DNA of 64,000 nucleotides, from assembly GCF_014836595.1 (NCBI RefSeq), contig NZ_JACSQO010000002.1:1-64000 (forward strand). Direction: 5' to 3'. Both the position numbers and the translations under genes were made by a program. The notes under the pieces were generated by a model. The model made no database searches, was not told the DNA's origin, and saw only the letters and a program-made list of their open reading frames with translations. Position 1 is the stretch's first letter, and every line of letters begins with the position of its first letter. Below, in pieces: positions 45,140-55,167 of the stretch. Source of the stretch: Psychrobacillus faecigallinarum (GTDB lineage: Bacteria; Bacillota; Bacilli; Bacillales_A; Planococcaceae).

Positions 45140-46524
45140 CTGTGCACCTCCAAAAGTGCTTTTGCCTTGTTTAACGTTTCCTCATATTCATTTTTAGGAA
45201 TGGAATCATAAACAATACCCGCACCAGCCTGCACAAATGCCTCATTATCTTTTACAACCATTGTTCTAATTGCGAGAGCGAGATCCATATCTCCTGATAC
45301 TGAAATATAACCTACTGCACCAGCATAAACCCCGCGTTTCATAGGCTCCAATTCGTTTATAATTTGCATAGCTCGAATTTTTGGTGCTCCGGAAACAGTG
45401 CCCGCTGGTAAGCATGTTGCCAATACATCTAATGCGTGAGTATCTTTTGTTAAACGTCCTGTTACCTCTGAAACTATATGCATGACATACTTGTACAATT
45501 CTATTTGCATATATTTATTTACCTGAACGGTGCCAATTTCAGAAATTTTGCCTATGTCATTTCTTCCTAAGTCAACAAGCATTCGATGCTCTGCTACTTC
45601 TTTTTCATCTATTAATAAACTGGCAGCAATTTGCTTATCTTCTTCTGAGGTTTTCCCTCGTGGCTTTGTTCCTGCAATTGGATTAGTAGTGACAAATCCA
45701 TTCTTTACCTTTACTAGACTCTCAGGAGAAGTACCTAAAACGATATAATCTTCGAAATCCATGTAAAACATATAAGGTGATGGATTAGAAGTTCTCAGTT
45801 GCCGATAAAGAGAGAATGGATTTCCTTTAAAAGGAGAGGAGAAGCGCTGTGAGATCACCACTTGGAATATATCTCCTTTTACGATATGTTGCTTTGCTTT
45901 CTCCACCATTTCTTTAAAGTCATCTTCTTTTATCGCCGGCTTAAATGATAGGCTACCTCCCAACTCTCCTTGCTGTGGAGAACCCGCTTGGAGGTCTTCA
46001 TAAATTATTTCAATATCCTTTTTCATATGCTCGGGAGAACGCCCACTTAAAAATAAATCAATAGCTGCGATTGTCACCTTTTGTTTTAAATGATCATAAA
46101 TAAGAAAGGTATCGTAAAATAACACATGAATATCAGGCATATTTAAATCATCGGGAAGATACTCTCCGATTCGTTCGTTATAAAATGCCGTTTCATATCC
46201 AAAATAACCCAGCATTCCACCAAAAAAAGAAAAGGGATATTGTTCATTGTGTTCAGGAAGAATGGTTTTAAGTTTATCGATAATGGGTTCATGACCAACT
46301 TCTTTGTTTCCTTGTTCGTCTGTAAATACATAATTAAACTGATTGCCTTTAATTTCTGCTACAGGGTTTAATACTATAAAAGAGTAGCGTCCGCTTTCCT
46401 CGTGCTTTGCAGAGGATTCAAATAGCATTTTTTTCATTCCACTTAAGGAGTGATAAATGGAGATAGGAGTCATCATATCCCCTTGGATTTCTTTCATTTC
46501 ATAGCTTCTCGTCTCAACTGTCAT
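45136..46524 (-). CDS. trpE: Anthranilate synthase component I
   Basis: This 462-residue chorismate-utilising enzyme makes anthranilate from chorismate. Landmarks are the feedback-region FESSAKHEESGRYSF (about 35-49; LFES where LLES is usual), SNPSPYMFYM, TNPIAGTKPRG, LPAGTVSGAPKIRAM and the C-terminal GAGIVYDS. The PIAGT form separates anthranilate and aminodeoxychorismate synthases from isochorismate synthases; the Trp T-box upstream decides for trpE. The ATG follows AGAGGAGAG. The rest of the trp pathway is not in the window. Confidence 0.9.
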   Translation of the reverse strand: MTVETRSYEMKEIQGDMMTPISIYHSLSGMKKMLFESSAKHEESGRYSFIVLNPVAEIKGNQFNYVFTDEQGNKEVGHEPIIDKLKTILPEHNEQYPFSFFGGMLGYFGYETAFYNERIGEYLPDDLNMPDIHVLFYDTFLIYDHLKQKVTIAAIDLFLSGRSPEHMKKDIEIIYEDLQAGSPQQGELGGSLSFKPAIKEDDFKEMVEKAKQHIVKGDIFQVVISQRFSSPFKGNPFSLYRQLRTSNPSPYMFYMDFEDYIVLGTSPESLVKVKNGFVTTNPIAGTKPRGKTSEEDKQIAASLLIDEKEVAEHRMLVDLGRNDIGKISEIGTVQVNKYMQIELYKYVMHIVSEVTGRLTKDTHALDVLATCLPAGTVSGAPKIRAMQIINELEPMKRGVYAGAVGYISVSGDMDLALAIRTMVVKDNEAFVQAGAGIVYDSIPKNEYEETLNKAKALLEVHR

Positions 46525-46568
46525 TTTCTACACTCTCCTCTTTCTCGACTCGGCTCATCTAAAAAAGA

Positions 46569-46816
46569 ATACAAAAAGGCCCTCCATCCAAAAAGGACGG
46601 AGAGCCGTGGTGCCACCTTCATTGATTACTATTGTAATCCACTTGTTTGCAGCTCATAGCTGCTAGTCCTGTAACGTAGACAAACGCCAAGGCCTACTAT
46701 CATTTCGGCCTTGGAACTCAGAAGCCCATTCATCATATGCTATGCACTGACTTGCACCAACCGTCAGCTCTCTAAGGCATCACATATGACTACTACTCTT
46801 CGTCATCGCTCATTAA
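46569..46816 (-). ncRNA. T-box leader of trpEG (Trp, specifier TGG)
   Basis: On the minus strand the T-box sequence GGTGGCACCACGG lies at 46605-46617, and the specifier loop GAATGGGCTTCTGAG carries TGG (46728-46726), the tryptophan codon. A terminator stem GGCTCTCCGTCC / GGATGGAGGGCC with a T run follows. It links trpEG expression to uncharged tRNA-Trp. The 5' limit is approximate. Confidence 0.92.
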
Positions 46817-46889
46817 AGACCATTGTATTATAAATAGTTTCAAAATTCAATGGATTCGTATAAAATATTCCAAATTTTATCCATTTAAT

Positions 46890-48143
46890 CTAAAATACTT
46901 TTGCTGCACTCATGCCAGCTAGTTTTCCCGTGACAAGAGCGGAGGTAATGTTATAGCCACCTGTATAGCCGTGTATGTCTAATATTTCCCCACAAAAGTA
47001 TAGGCCAGCTTTTTTCTTCGATGCCATTGTCTTTGGCTCAATCTCTTTAATAGAAACGCCGCCACCAGTGACAAAGGCTTTTTCAAGGGGCTGAGTACCA
47101 TGTACCTTAACAACAAACTGCTTTAATAGATGGGCGAGGGATCTGATTTTCTCGTGGGATAGGTTTTGGCCATCTTCACTTTCTTGTATTTTTGCTTGTT
47201 CCAACAAAAACAAAAGCCATCTTTCTGGAACTAGTCCTTTCCATACATTTTTAACAGCTTTCTTAGGATCTTCCTTAATAGAAGAGAGGAGCTTTTGGAA
47301 AGTTTCTTCTTCATTTATTTCAGGTAGGCTATCAATTCTTACAGAAACTGGTCCGCCATTTTTCTTAATTTCTTTTACAACGAACTGGCTACAACGTAAA
47401 ATAGCAGGACCACTTAAGCCAAAATGTGTAAAGAGCATGTCCATTTGATGTGTGATGATTGCTTTTCCTTTTTTATTTAGAACTGAAACAGCTACATCTC
47501 TAAGTGCTAGCCCTTGAAGCTCCTTAGACTTTATGAATGCCTCACTAGATAATAAAGGAACCTCTGTTGGATATAAATCGGTTACCGTATGCCCAGCTTT
47601 TTCAGCCCAAGGGTAGCCATCTCCGGTTGAGCCTGTTTGAGGAACGGCCTTTCCACCGACAGCAACAACTATAGCTCCAGCAGTTATTTCTTCGCCAGTC
47701 GCCAATCTAATTCCAATAACTTTTTCTTCATTCATTAACAGTTTAGAAACGGGAGCATTTAGCTTTATATCTACTTTTAATCTTTTTAATTCGTCAAGAA
47801 GAGCGTTCACAACATCCATTGCCTTGTTGGAAACAGGGAACATTCTACCATGGTCTTCCTCTTTTAACGGAACACCTAAGTTCTCAAAAAAGGCAATAAT
47901 ATCTTCATTGTTAAAGACGGAGAATGGACTGAATAGAAATCGACCATTTCCTGGTATGTTTTTTACGATTTCCTCCTGAGGAAGTCTATTCGTGACGTTG
48001 CATCGACCTCCACCAGATATAGCAAGCTTTTTCCCTAGCTTATTCCCTTTTTCAATCAATAAAACCTTTTTGTTTTCAGCGCCAGCTGCGGCAGCGGCCA
48101 TAAGTCCTGAGGGACCCCCACCGATAATAATTACGTCATACAT
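46890..48143 (-). CDS. ytfP: FAD-dependent flavoprotein YtfP (HI0933 family)
   Basis: This 417-residue flavoprotein has an N-terminal dinucleotide-binding motif ([14 protein letters not shown]), the HI0933-specific [14 protein letters not shown] (about 39-52), [14 protein letters not shown], and a C-terminal FAD segment [16 protein letters not shown]. It is a putative oxidoreductase of unknown substrate. It is divergent from murJ, as ytfP and ytgP are in B. subtilis. Confidence 0.9.
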   Translation of the reverse strand: MYDVIIIGGGPSGLMAAAAAGAENKKVLLIEKGNKLGKKLAISGGGRCNVTNRLPQEEIVKNIPGNGRFLFSPFSVFNNEDIIAFFENLGVPLKEEDHGRMFPVSNKAMDVVNALLDELKRLKVDIKLNAPVSKLLMNEEKVIGIRLATGEEITAGAIVVAVGGKAVPQTGSTGDGYPWAEKAGHTVTDLYPTEVPLLSSEAFIKSKELQGLALRDVAVSVLNKKGKAIITHQMDMLFTHFGLSGPAILRCSQFVVKEIKKNGGPVSVRIDSLPEINEEETFQKLLSSIKEDPKKAVKNVWKGLVPERWLLFLLEQAKIQESEDGQNLSHEKIRSLAHLLKQFVVKVHGTQPLEKAFVTGGGVSIKEIEPKTMASKKKAGLYFCGEILDIHGYTGGYNITSALVTGKLAGMSAAKVF

Positions 48144-48246
48144 AGTAAATTCACACTTTCATTTTTTCTTTATTATACATGATTGTAGTTTTGATGAGAC
48201 AGTTGTAAACTGTAATATAGACATTTTAAAGGATTGGGCGGGTTTG

Positions 48247-49872
48247 ATGGCATCGAATTTATTAAAAGGGACAATGATCTTAACGGTCGGTCTCTTGTTA
48301 TCTAGAATTTTAGGAGTTCTTTATGTAATTCCTTTTTATCAAATTATTGGCGAGGAATACATTGCGCTTTATCAATACGCTTATACTCCTTATTCAATCA
48401 TGCTGGCAATAGCTGTTTCAGGAGTACCAGTTGCAGTTTCAAAGTTTGTTTCCAAATATAATGCTCTTGGAGATTATGCTACAGGAAGGAAGCTAATGAA
48501 ATCCAGTATGCTATTAATGAGTATCACTGGTTTCTTAGGATTCCTTATTCTTTTTTTCTTAGCGGATCCTATTGCACATATGATCATTAAGGATGATGAA
48601 GCAGCTTTTTCTCTTAATGATGTAGCTAGTGTGATTAAATATGTCAGCTTCGCAGTAATCGTTGTACCGCTTATGAGTTTAATAAGAGGTTTCTTCCAAG
48701 GCTATCAGCATATGACACCAACGGCGGTTTCTCAGCTTTGGGAGCAAATAGTACGTATTTTGTTCGTGTTAGCCGGAGGATTCTTTGTTGTATACATATT
48801 AAACGGAACGGAGAAGACAGCGATTTCCTTTGCGGTATTTGCTGCCTTTTTAGGAGCATTGGCCAGTCTGGGTGTTCTCTATTGGTATTGGAAAAAGCTA
48901 AAGCCAGAATTTGATTTAAAGTTAAATGATTCTGGCAGTCCTAGGTCAGATGTTTCTCTCAAAAATATATACAAAGAAATATTAATTTATACGGTACCAT
49001 TTGCATTAGTCGGAGTGATTAATCCGCTATTTCAATTTATCGATATGATTACTTTTAATAGAGCGATGTCTAGCATCGGAATAAGCGGAGATATATCTAA
49101 TACTTTGTTAGGGATGTTAAACTATTCAACTCATAAATTAGTGATGATACCGGTCATGCTAGCTACCGGATTTAGTATGGCTTTAATACCTTTTATCACG
49201 AGTTATTATGCGAAACAAGATTTTGTTCAAGTAAGAAAATCATTAGACCAATCATTTCAAATATTATTATTTCTAACAGTTCCAGCAGCAATGGGAATTG
49301 CAGTATTGTCAGGTGATTTTTATCACTTGTTTTATGAGACAAGCAAAACAGGTTCTACAGTTCTTGCACATTATGCACCTGTAGCAATATTATTTGCTTT
49401 ATATCCAGTAACAACTGCAATTTTGCAGGGGATAGATCGTCAAAAACTAATTATTTTAAATCTATTATTGGGTATACTTACCAAGCTATTATTGAACACA
49501 CCGCTTATAAAAGCGTTTGAAACAGATGGTGCTATATTGGCAACAGCTTGTGGCTATTTAGTGGCAATAGGGTTGAATATGTTTGCGATTCGAAAAACAT
49601 TGCATTATAAATCCACTATGGTGATTAGAAGAAGTATACTTATACTCATTGTTAATGCACTTATGTTAACAATAGTATTCGTTATCAAACTAGGCTTAGA
49701 GAACCTGTTTGTGATTGATAGTAAAATGGAAGCATTATTGGTCATCATGGTATGTGCTAGTATCGGAGCAGTTTTTTATGGCTACATAACTCTTCGTCTT
49801 GGCTTAGCACAAAAGTTATTTGGTGAGAAGATTACGCGCTTTACGAAAAAATTAGGTTTTAAGGAGAAATAA
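48247..49872 (+). CDS. murJ: Lipid II flippase MurJ (YtgP, MATE/MVF superfamily)
   Basis: This 541-residue membrane protein has about 14 hydrophobic helices and the N-terminal GTMILTVGLLLSRILGVLYV typical of YtgP, the B. subtilis MurJ that moves lipid II across the membrane for peptidoglycan synthesis. The family arginines are visible in SRILG and SLIRGFFQG. The ATG at 48247 (or TTG 48244) lies about 11 nt behind AAAGGAT. The frame stays open upstream into ytfP antisense, which is not credible protein. Confidence 0.9.
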   Translation: MASNLLKGTMILTVGLLLSRILGVLYVIPFYQIIGEEYIALYQYAYTPYSIMLAIAVSGVPVAVSKFVSKYNALGDYATGRKLMKSSMLLMSITGFLGFLILFFLADPIAHMIIKDDEAAFSLNDVASVIKYVSFAVIVVPLMSLIRGFFQGYQHMTPTAVSQLWEQIVRILFVLAGGFFVVYILNGTEKTAISFAVFAAFLGALASLGVLYWYWKKLKPEFDLKLNDSGSPRSDVSLKNIYKEILIYTVPFALVGVINPLFQFIDMITFNRAMSSIGISGDISNTLLGMLNYSTHKLVMIPVMLATGFSMALIPFITSYYAKQDFVQVRKSLDQSFQILLFLTVPAAMGIAVLSGDFYHLFYETSKTGSTVLAHYAPVAILFALYPVTTAILQGIDRQKLIILNLLLGILTKLLLNTPLIKAFETDGAILATACGYLVAIGLNMFAIRKTLHYKSTMVIRRSILILIVNALMLTIVFVIKLGLENLFVIDSKMEALLVIMVCASIGAVFYGYITLRLGLAQKLFGEKITRFTKKLGFKEK

Positions 49873-50595
49873 ATGCGATTAGATAAATTTCTGTCTCACA
49901 TGGGATACGGTACAAGAAGTGAAGTAAAGGTACTCATCAAGTCAAAGGCAATTGAAATAAACAATACCGTTGCTAAAAATGGGTCCACGCATGTCAATGA
50001 ATTAGAGGATCAAGTTTCCGTTTATGGGGAAGTGGTGGAATATAGAGAGTTCATCTATTTAATGATGAACAAGCCACCCGGGGTTGTTTCTGCAACAGAA
50101 GATTCTAGAGACCAAACTGTAATTGACCTGCTAGACGATGATGTAAGACATTTTGAGCCGTATCCCGTCGGAAGACTAGATAAGGATACAGTTGGGCTGC
50201 TTCTCTTAACAAATGACGGTGCGCTTACACATCGGCTGTTATCTCCTAAAAAGGATGTTCCGAAAGTATATTATGCAAAAGTTGCAGGAAGAGTAACAGA
50301 ATCAGACGTAGAGGCATTTAAAGAAGGAGTAATTTTAGATGATGGGTATCATACGAAGCCTGGGCATCTTCATATTTTGAAGAGTGATCAAATATCTGAA
50401 ATTGAGCTGACTATCACCGAAGGAAAGTTCCATCAAGTGAAAAGGATGTTTCAGTCAGTAGACAAGGAAGTAATTTATTTAAAGAGACTTTCGATGGGGG
50501 CTTTAAAGCTAGATAATTCTCTAGAAGAAGGGTCTTACCGGGAGTTAACGACTGAGGAATTAATAAGTTTAGAACAAAAGAATGACCATGCATAA
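49873..50595 (+). CDS. RsuA-family rRNA pseudouridine synthase (YtzG-like)
   Basis: The 240-residue protein has an N-terminal S4 RNA-binding domain (MRLDKFLSHMGYGTRSEV) and the catalytic motif GRLDKDTVGLLLLTNDG with the essential Asp (about residue 102). It belongs to the group that modifies U516 of 16S rRNA; the exact position is inferred. It starts directly behind the murJ stop with AAGGAG, so both are cotranscribed. Confidence 0.92.
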   Translation: MRLDKFLSHMGYGTRSEVKVLIKSKAIEINNTVAKNGSTHVNELEDQVSVYGEVVEYREFIYLMMNKPPGVVSATEDSRDQTVIDLLDDDVRHFEPYPVGRLDKDTVGLLLLTNDGALTHRLLSPKKDVPKVYYAKVAGRVTESDVEAFKEGVILDDGYHTKPGHLHILKSDQISEIELTITEGKFHQVKRMFQSVDKEVIYLKRLSMGALKLDNSLEEGSYRELTTEELISLEQKNDHA

Positions 50596-50615
50596 GCGTG
50601 GTCATTCTTTTTAAT
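50578..50615. terminator. Bidirectional terminator between rsuA-type gene and ytzE
   Basis: AAGAATGACCATGC pairs with GCGTGGTCATTCTT (one wobble) around ATAA, followed by TTTT on the plus strand. It overlaps the 3' end of the pseudouridine synthase gene. Confidence 0.82.
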
Positions 50616-50624
50616 ATAGTGAAT

Positions 50625-50846
50625 CTAAGATGTCATTTTAACTCGTTTGTTCGTCGTGGTCCATTTGCCTCTTGTTGGACTAATGACTAGGTCATTAAAC
50701 GCAAGTACATTCAAATCTCGTTGAATTGTTCGAGGAGTGATTCCAAATTCATCGACCAGATCTTGTGTTGTAACAGTTCCGTTGTCTCGGATGAACATAT
50801 ACATATCTTTGATTCGAGTGAGCATCCGATCAGTAGTAGGTTTCAA
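50625..50846 (-). CDS. ytzE: Small DeoR-type helix-turn-helix regulator YtzE
   Basis: This 73-residue protein consists essentially of a DeoR-type winged helix: TTQDLVDEFGITPRTIQRDLNVLAFNDLV, ending GKWTTTNKRVKMTS. The sugar-sensing domain of normal DeoR proteins is absent, as in B. subtilis YtzE. I start at TTG 50846, 9 nt behind AAGGAG, giving MKPTTDRML. Its targets are unknown. Confidence 0.85.
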   Translation of the reverse strand: MKPTTDRMLTRIKDMYMFIRDNGTVTTQDLVDEFGITPRTIQRDLNVLAFNDLVISPTRGKWTTTNKRVKMTS

Positions 50847-51377
50847 AAATAACCACTCCTTCATCTTGATATCTCGTGGCAAGACTAGCGGACGACTTGG
50901 GCGAAAAGCAACAGATGTATTGCAATTGACAGCCCCTTTACATTTTGGTAGTCAGAATTTTATTATCTGACAATTTAATTATAGTAGAATTACAAAGAAA
51001 TTTCTATAAAAATAACTGATTATTTACAAAAAAAACATATGAAGTTCTTCTAAGGAAGTTAAAAGAACCCATTCATGACTGGATTTTCTAATGGATTTGT
51101 CTTAATTTAAAATTATAAAAATATTAACCTTAGTACCAGAATACATCTCTAAAATAATATTGATAATCTGATAGAACAATTGAATAGTATGTTGAAATCT
51201 TTGCGATATGAAAAGAAACAAAAATTATTTTTTACTTATATGAATAGCTTAAATATGCAGTTACCGCTCTAATAATATTATTTGATAGAGGTTTAAAAAA
51301 ACCTTCTTTTTGCTGTGTGTTTGAACAAATTAAGTGTAAAATAAGAAATATGCAATATACATAGGAGGATATAATAA
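50847..51377. other. Intergenic stretch without recognised gene
   Basis: This is the promoter side of both ytzE (minus) and pepV (plus). It is AT-rich. I see no reading frame with a ribosome site besides that of pepV (AGGAGG at 51363-51368), no tRNA and no clear repeat. No convincing paired -35 and -10 boxes could be fixed. Confidence 0.5.
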
Positions 51378-52769
51378 ATGAACTGGTTAGACCTAGCAGA
51401 ACAAAAAAAGCCTGAGATCATTAAAGAGTTACAGGCATTAATCCAAATCCCTAGCGTTTTAGACGAAAAGGAAGCTACAGAAGAAGCTCCTTTTGGTATA
51501 AAGCCACTTGAGGCGCTTCAACATATGTTAAATGAGGGTAACAAAGAAGGCTTTGTTACGAAAAATATAGACAATATGGCTGGTCACATTGAAATGGGTA
51601 GTGGAGAGGAACTAGTAGGAATTCTTTGTCATGTTGATGTAGTTCCGGAAGGACAGGGCTGGACTTACCCACCATTCGAAGGTGTTGTTGCTGATGATCG
51701 TATCTATGGTAGAGGAGCAATAGATGATAAAGGTCCAACTATTGCAGCATGGATGGCAATGAAACTAGTTAAGGAAGCTGGTATCGAGCTTTCAAAACGT
51801 GTGAGACTAATTATTGGTTCTGATGAAGAAAGCGGATTCCGATGTGTTGATCGCTATTTCGAAAAAGAGGAGATGCCTGACCTAGGCTTTGCTCCAGATG
51901 CAGACTTTCCAATTATTAATGCAGAAAAGGGGATTGCTAATTTAATCTTCTCTCAAACGGGTTCTTCCGAAACAGAAACAATTCAATTTTTCCAAGCCGG
52001 AAAGCGCACAAATATGGTGCCGGATGAAGCGTTTGCATTTATTTTTGGCGGAGCTCATTCTATTAAAGAAAAATTTAATGCTTTTGCAAGTGAACATGGT
52101 ATTACTGGAGAGGTATTGCCAGAAGGGCCAGTCGTGAAAGTATTGGTTCGTGGAAAATCTGCTCATGCTATGGAGCCAGATCAAGGAGTGAATGCAGGGG
52201 TTTTTCTAGCTAAATTCCTATTAACATTATCTTTAACACCACATTCCAAAGCATTCTGTGAATTTCTTGTAATGGCTTTTGGTGACGAAAGCAGAGGTCG
52301 TGCATTGGGCTTAGACTATGCGGATGAAGTTTCTGGTGAAACTACATTAAATGCTGGGGTTATTCATTATGCACCTGCTCAAGGCTCATGCACACAAGTA
52401 AGCCTACGCTATTCTGTTAGCTACCCGTTTGAGGAAAAAGTAGGAGCTTGTAGAGAAAAGCTACAAAATAGTGGTGTTACATTAGATTTAGGCTCTAACT
52501 CTACACCACATTTTGTCGATAAAGAGGATGTACTGATTCAATCTCTTCAAAAGGTATACGAGCGTCAAACGGGAGAAAAAGCAGAACTATTATCTATTGG
52601 TGGAGGAACATACGCACGAGTACTGAAAAAAGGTGTAGCATTTGGAATGTTATTCCCTGGTAGACCAGATGTAGCACATCAAGTGGATGAATATGTAGAT
52701 ATTGAAGATTTAATAAAAGCAACGGCCATTTATGCAGATGCAATTGTAGAGCTTGCTGGGAAAAAATAA
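51378..52769 (+). CDS. pepV: Dipeptidase PepV (M20 family)
   Basis: This 463-residue zinc dipeptidase cleaves dipeptides in the cytoplasm. The metal ligands are in CHVDVVPEGQGWTYPPF (about 82-98), GRGAIDDKGP (about 112-121) and the EE of GSDEESGF (about 147-154), with a late histidine in FPGRPDVAHQVDEY. The ATG follows ATAGGAGGA. It begins a close run of genes on the plus strand with dat, thpR, ytlQ, ytlR and trmB. Confidence 0.93.
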   Translation: MNWLDLAEQKKPEIIKELQALIQIPSVLDEKEATEEAPFGIKPLEALQHMLNEGNKEGFVTKNIDNMAGHIEMGSGEELVGILCHVDVVPEGQGWTYPPFEGVVADDRIYGRGAIDDKGPTIAAWMAMKLVKEAGIELSKRVRLIIGSDEESGFRCVDRYFEKEEMPDLGFAPDADFPIINAEKGIANLIFSQTGSSETETIQFFQAGKRTNMVPDEAFAFIFGGAHSIKEKFNAFASEHGITGEVLPEGPVVKVLVRGKSAHAMEPDQGVNAGVFLAKFLLTLSLTPHSKAFCEFLVMAFGDESRGRALGLDYADEVSGETTLNAGVIHYAPAQGSCTQVSLRYSVSYPFEEKVGACREKLQNSGVTLDLGSNSTPHFVDKEDVLIQSLQKVYERQTGEKAELLSIGGGTYARVLKKGVAFGMLFPGRPDVAHQVDEYVDIEDLIKATAIYADAIVELAGKK

Positions 52770-52786
52770 GGAGAGGATGATAGAAC

Positions 52787-53638
52787 ATGACTAAAATTTT
52801 ATGGAATGATCAAATCGTAGAGGAAAAAGAGGTAAAAATCGGCTTTGAGGATCGTGGTTATCAATTCGGAGATGGAATTTATGAAGTGATTAAAATTTAT
52901 AATGGTGATTTGTTTACAGCAACGGAGCATATCGATCGTCTTTACGCAAGTGCAGACAAAATTCAATTAGTCATGCCTTATACAAAAGATAAATTACATC
53001 AATTGATGCACGAACTAATTGAAACGAATGAGCTTCAAAATGGTCAAATTTATCTTCAAGTAACACGTGGAAATAGTCCTCGTATTCATAACTTTCCTAA
53101 CCCAGCAGTTAGCTCTGTACTGACTGCTTATACAAAAGAAACGACTCGTCCTCTTGCTCAACTAGAAAGTGGCGTAAAGGCTTGTTTTGTAGAGGATATC
53201 CGTTGGTTGAGATGTGATATTAAGTCATTGAATCTACTTGGGAATGTACTTGCTAAACAAGAGGCTGTTACAAAAGATTGTTTTGAAGCAATTTTACATC
53301 GCGGAGAGACGGTGACAGAAGGATCATCGTCTAATATGTATGGAATAAAAGATGGTGTCTTGTATACACATCCAGTTAGCAACCTAATTTTAAATGGTAT
53401 TACAAGAAAAGTTATATTAGATTGCTGTGAAGAAATTGGATTACCGATAGTGGAGAAAGCAATGACTAAAGAGGAAACATTGCAAATGGATGAATTTATC
53501 ATGTCATCTACTAACGCTGAGGTTATGCCGATTATTTCGATTGATGATAAAGCTATCGGCGATGGAAAACCTGGAGAATTTACAAGAAAACTTCAGAAGG
53601 CTTTTGAACAAAAGATTCCCTCCACTCTACAAGTATGA
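52787..53638 (+). CDS. dat: D-amino-acid aminotransferase
   Basis: This 283-residue fold-type IV PLP enzyme interconverts D-alanine and D-glutamate, supplying D-amino acids for peptidoglycan. The PLP lysine is in CDIKSLNLLGNVLAKQEA (Lys about 145), and VTEGSSSNMYGI and SSTNAEVMPI match the family. The N-terminal YQFGDGIYEVIKIYNG is diagnostic for Dat. The start follows AAGGAGAGG. Its position behind pepV suggests joint expression. Confidence 0.93.
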   Translation: MTKILWNDQIVEEKEVKIGFEDRGYQFGDGIYEVIKIYNGDLFTATEHIDRLYASADKIQLVMPYTKDKLHQLMHELIETNELQNGQIYLQVTRGNSPRIHNFPNPAVSSVLTAYTKETTRPLAQLESGVKACFVEDIRWLRCDIKSLNLLGNVLAKQEAVTKDCFEAILHRGETVTEGSSSNMYGIKDGVLYTHPVSNLILNGITRKVILDCCEEIGLPIVEKAMTKEETLQMDEFIMSSTNAEVMPIISIDDKAIGDGKPGEFTRKLQKAFEQKIPSTLQV

Positions 53639-54168
53639 ACACACATTATTTCATAGGAATCAAAGTACCTGAGATGGTTGGAAGATCTCTCATAAAGGCA
53701 AGGGCGACAACAAATATGCATAGAACACATAAAACGTTGCCCCTTGCAGAGGATCTCCATATCACATTAGCATACTTGGCTGCTGTCGATGAAAATGTAT
53801 TAAATGACTTAATAGCATCTTTGAATCAAATTAAGTGGGATGCCTTTTCTTTAACTACAGATGGACTAGCTCATTTTGGTAACGATGAAACTCCTAGAGT
53901 TGTATTCGTAGCCTTAGAAGAAAAAGATGAGTTAATGAAACTGCAGCAGGCAATTGTTCAAAAGGTTTTGAATTTTTTAGAGTTAAATATTTCTAAGGAC
54001 TTCCATGCACATATAACACTGGCAAAAAAGTGGATGTCAAAAGAAAAATGTGTCTATGATTCATTTGATCTGGAAAAACAGTCTTTTGAAGTCCGTGATT
54101 TTATCATCTACAAAATAAATCCAGCGAGTACTCCACGTTACGAACATTTTGCAAGAATAAACGTGTGA
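53635..54168 (+). CDS. thpR: RNA 2',3'-cyclic phosphodiesterase ThpR (YtlP)
   Basis: This 177-residue 2H-superfamily protein has the two catalytic HxT motifs: LHITLAYL (about residues 41-48) and HAHITLAKKW (about 123-132). It hydrolyses 2',3'-cyclic phosphates on RNA; the in vivo role is unclear. Its ATG overlaps the dat stop (ATGA). With the next two genes it reproduces the B. subtilis ytlP-ytlQ-ytlR order. Confidence 0.9.
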   Translation: MNTHYFIGIKVPEMVGRSLIKARATTNMHRTHKTLPLAEDLHITLAYLAAVDENVLNDLIASLNQIKWDAFSLTTDGLAHFGNDETPRVVFVALEEKDELMKLQQAIVQKVLNFLELNISKDFHAHITLAKKWMSKEKCVYDSFDLEKQSFEVRDFIIYKINPASTPRYEHFARINV

Positions 54169-54183
54169 TAGGGAGGCAACGGA

Positions 54184-55167
54184 ATGGCTCAGTTAGTCAA
54201 ACTGCAAGATTATATATCCAGATATCAGATTGATTTAAAGCGCTATCCTACACAATTTGTTCGTTTGAAAAAACAACAATGGGAGCGTATTAACGCTTCT
54301 TGGGAAAACGGAGCTTTAGATACATCGTGGATTGAAAATGAGCAGGAGGAAGATATAGAGGTAGAGGAAAAGAAATCCTTTATCTCTAAACTATTTTCCC
54401 GAAATAAAGAAGAAACCTCTGCAGAATTACTGGAAGAGGAAAAAGAAGAGATTGGACATGATGTACCAGAAGAATCTACAACTCTCTTTTTTGAGCCTAA
54501 TATTGTTTATAATCCAAATTCTAAAGAAGAGCTACGAAGAATGTATTTGGATCAATTATTCCATTTTCAATTAAAATGGGCTAGCTCTACCTTAATGGAA
54601 AAATCATATGTGGACCCCAAGTATATGAGAGATAGTTTGCTGAGGCAATTAACACTACAATTGCCTGATAATTATTTTCTGTTTTATTATCCGATTCTTA
54701 AATTGAAAAAAGCTCCTGTAGAACTAGATATCATTATTGTTTTACCTACAGAAATTATATGCTTAGTAGTTTTAGAGGGTAGAGATTCAGACGCTTTTAT
54801 CGGTAGCGGGGATCGATTCTGGGTGAAAAAAAGTGGGAAAGCAGAGAGTAAAACATTAAGTCCGATGATTAGCTTAAATAGAATGGAATCTATTCTTTTA
54901 CAAGTGTTTAAAAAGGAAGAGATTGACTTGCCGATAAGAAAGGTAGTCTTGTCTAGGAATGGGTATATCGATTATCCAGGTTCCACCTATCAGACTCAAT
55001 TAGTGGATACAAGAAGTTTTTCTGCTTGGTTTCAATCCTTAAAATCATCTCCTTCACCTATGAAGCATATGCAGTTTAAGGCAGCGCAAGCATTACTTAA
55101 TCTTGTTCAAACCACCTCCTACTCTCGAGCAGGCTGGGAGTTAGAGAGTGAGATAGAAAATGAATAA
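54184..55167 (+). CDS. ytlQ: YtlQ-like protein (327 aa), possibly NERD-related
   Basis: The 327-residue soluble protein has an acidic, low-complexity section (about residues 57-100, EEDIEVEEKKS and ELLEEEKEEIG) and a folded C-terminal half with APVELDIIIVLPTEIICLVVLEG, where the D and E spacing recalls NERD or restriction-like nuclease cores. Nuclease activity is only an inference. The name comes from size and position between ytlP and ytlR types. The ATG follows GGGAGGCAACGG. Confidence 0.7.
   Translation: MAQLVKLQDYISRYQIDLKRYPTQFVRLKKQQWERINASWENGALDTSWIENEQEEDIEVEEKKSFISKLFSRNKEETSAELLEEEKEEIGHDVPEESTTLFFEPNIVYNPNSKEELRRMYLDQLFHFQLKWASSTLMEKSYVDPKYMRDSLLRQLTLQLPDNYFLFYYPILKLKKAPVELDIIIVLPTEIICLVVLEGRDSDAFIGSGDRFWVKKSGKAESKTLSPMISLNRMESILLQVFKKEEIDLPIRKVVLSRNGYIDYPGSTYQTQLVDTRSFSAWFQSLKSSPSPMKHMQFKAAQALLNLVQTTSYSRAGWELESEIENE

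Noticed and set aside
47992..48246. N-terminal extension of MurJ to 626 residues
   Set aside because: The extra part lies antisense over ytfP, is of low quality, and 541 residues is the normal length of YtgP.
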